Of a stretch of 64,000 nucleotides of DNA, positions 61,990 through 64,000 are shown piece after piece. Under the pieces are notes generated by a model, which did no database searches, had not been told where the DNA came from, and saw only the letters and a list, made by a program, of their open reading frames with translations. How positions within the stretch are numbered: the stretch's first letter is position 1; every line of letters begins with the position of its first letter. The DNA is from Stomorhina lunata (lineage: Eukaryota > Arthropoda > Insecta > Diptera > Rhiniidae): assembly GCA_933228675.1 (NCBI GenBank), contig OW121740.1, positions 158,463,486 to 158,527,485 of the forward strand, read 5' to 3'. A program made the translations under genes and the position numbers.

Positions 61990-64000
61990 CAATTCCAATA
62001 TAAGATAATTCTGATAAAAATAAGAAATTTTTTGAAAATTTTCCTAAAAAATAAAAAAAAATTCAAAAATTTCCTATAGAAATAAGAACTTTTTGAAAAA
62101 TTTCCAACAAAAATAGGAAATTTTTGAAAAATTTCCTATAAAAATAAATTTTTGAAAAATTTCCTATAAAAATAGAAATTTTTTGAAAAATTGTCTATAA
62201 AAATAGGAAATTTTTAAAAAAATTCCTATAAAAATAAGAAATCTTTGTAAAATTTTCCTACAAAAATAAGAAATTTTTGAAAAATTTCCTACAAAAATAA
62301 GAAATTTTTGAAAAATTTCCCATAAAAATAAGATATTTTTGAAAAATTTCCTATAAAAATAAGAAAATTTCTAAGAAATTTCCTATAAAAATAAGAAATT
62401 TTCTAAAAAATTTCCCATAAAAATAAGAAATTTTTGAAAAATTTCCTACAGATATAAGAAATTTGAGAAATTTTTGAAAAATTTCCTATAAAAATAAGAA
62501 ATTTTTGAAAAATTTCCTATAAAAATAAGAATATTTTGAAAAATTTTCTATAAAAATAAAAAACTTTTGAAAAATTTCCTCTAAAAATTAAAAATTTTTG
62601 AAAAATTTCCTCCAAAAATTAAAAATTTTTGAAAAATTTCCTATAAAAATAAGAAAAATTTTAAAAATTTCGTATAAATAATAAATTTTTGAAAAATTTC
62701 CTATAAAAAAAAAATTTTTGAAAAATTTCCTATATATATAGGAAATTTTTGAAAAATTTCTTATAAAAATAAGAAATTTTTGAAAAATATCCTATAAAAA
62801 TAAGAAATTTTTGAAAAATTTCCTATAAAACTAGGAAATTTTTGAAAAATAAATAAAAATAGATAATTTAAAAAAAAAAATTCTATAAGAATAAGAAATT
62901 TTTGAAAAATTTCCTATAAAAATAAGAAATTTTTGAAAAATTTCCTATAAAAATAAGAAATTTTTGAAATATTTCCTATAAAAATAAGAAATTTTTGAAA
63001 AATTTCATATAAAAATAAGAAATTTTTGAAAAATTTCCTATAAAAATAAGAAATTTTTAAAAAATTTCCTATGAAAATAAGAAATTTTTGAAAAATTTCC
63101 TATAAAAATAAGAAATTTAAAAAAAAATTCCTATAAAAATAAGAAATTTTTGAAAAATTTCCTATAAAAATAAGAAATTTTTAAAAAATTTCCTATAAAA
63201 ATAAGAAATTTTTGAAAAATTTCCTATAAAAATAAGAAATTTTTGAAAAAATTCCTATAAAAATTAGAAATTTTTGAAAAATTTCCTATAAAAAAAAGAA
63301 ATTTTTGAAAAATTTCCTATTAAAATAAGAAATTTTTGAAAATTTTCCTATAAAAATAAGAAATTTTTGAAAAATTTCCTATAAAAATTAGAAATTTTTG
63401 AAAAATTTCCTATAAAAAAAAATAAATTTTTGAAAAATTACCTATAAAAATAAGAAATTTTTGAAAAATTTCCTATAAAAATAAGAAATTTTTGAAAATT
63501 TTCCTATAAAAATAAGAAATTTTTGAAAAATTTCCTATAAAAATAAGAAATTTTTGAAAAATTTCCTATAAAAATAAGAAATTTTTGAAAAATTTCCTAT
63601 AAAAATAAGAAATTTTTGAAAAATTTCCTATAAAAATAGATAATTTTTGAAAAATTTTCTATAAGAATAAGAAATTTTTGAAAAATTTCCTATAAAATAA
63701 GAAATTTTTGAAAAATTTCCTATGAAAATAAGAAATTTTTGAAAAATTTCCTATAAAAATAAGAAATTTTTTAAAAATTTCCTATAAAAATAAGAAATTT
63801 TTGAAAAATTTCCTATATAAAATAAGAAAATTTTGAAAAATTTCCTATAAAAATAAGAAATTTTTGAAAAATTTCCTATAAAAATAAGAAATTTTTGAAA
63901 AATTTCCTATAAAAATAAGAATTTTTTTTTTAAATTTCCTATAAAAATAACAAAATTTTGAAAAATTTTCTAGAAAAATAAAAAATCTTGGAAAAATTTC
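61990..64000 (+). repeat. 31-bp satellite, forward block 3, runs off the window
   Basis: The unit is AAGAAATTTTTGAAAAATTT plus CCTATAAAAAT, in the same orientation as 45.8-47.3 kb and very homogeneous from about 62,880. The array continues past the window end. Confidence 0.95.

Overview
The window looks like gene-poor, very AT-rich nuclear DNA from an animal, most likely a higher (calyptrate-type) fly. The evidence for a fly is a BEL/Pao retrotransposon, an interspersed repeat with the 'gacggacggac' and 'gggtataa' signatures I associate with fly genomes, simple-repeat-rich intergenic sequence, and base composition. The species cannot be fixed from the sequence. No host gene, tRNA or rRNA was found that I can support.

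Bases 1 to about 5.1 kb hold the 3' part of a BEL/Pao LTR retrotransposon: an open, intact-looking pol (protease remainder, reverse transcriptase, RNase H, integrase, C-terminal domain), then a separate small zinc-knuckle ORF downstream of pol, a polypurine tract and the 3' LTR. The gag and 5' LTR lie outside the window. A pyrimidine tract ending in CAG sits directly before the ATG of the small ORF, so expression from a spliced transcript is possible.

The rest is dominated by tandem arrays separated by AT-rich single-copy-looking DNA. The arrays are a 30-bp satellite (7.0-9.0 kb); 28-bp satellites (10.0-11.8, 12.8-15.4, 16.7-17.9, 28.4, 33.9-35.3 and 36.8-37.3 kb); a 19-bp satellite in both orientations (17.9-19.1 and 20.3-22.4 kb); a decayed ~115-bp repeat in both orientations (22.4-22.7 and 25.3-27.3 kb); 12-mer/6-mer TCTATG-type arrays (31.3-33.3, 36.6-36.8, 37.3-40.4, 42.4-42.7 and 43.8-44.0 kb); a 31-bp satellite forward (42.7-43.8, 45.8-47.3, 62.0-64.0 kb) and inverted (48.2-50.6 kb); and 28/29-bp satellites (52.2-55.1 and 56.7-59.4 kb).

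Most of the 28-31 bp arrays share one design: two AT blocks in dyad symmetry (AAATTTTT and AAAAATTT) around a short spacer that differs between arrays. They look like diverged members of one family. Non-autonomous mobile elements are scattered between or inside arrays: a 520-bp TIR element inserted in the 19-bp satellite, a 520-bp TIR element ending in CCACAGAAC, a pair of ~200-bp TIR elements 32 kb apart, and a fly-type interspersed repeat at 24.6-25.2 kb. A juxtaposed acceptor/donor (TTTCAG|GTGAGT) at 24,094 resembles a recursive splice site, which would fit the idea that the window lies inside a giant intron, but this is unproven.
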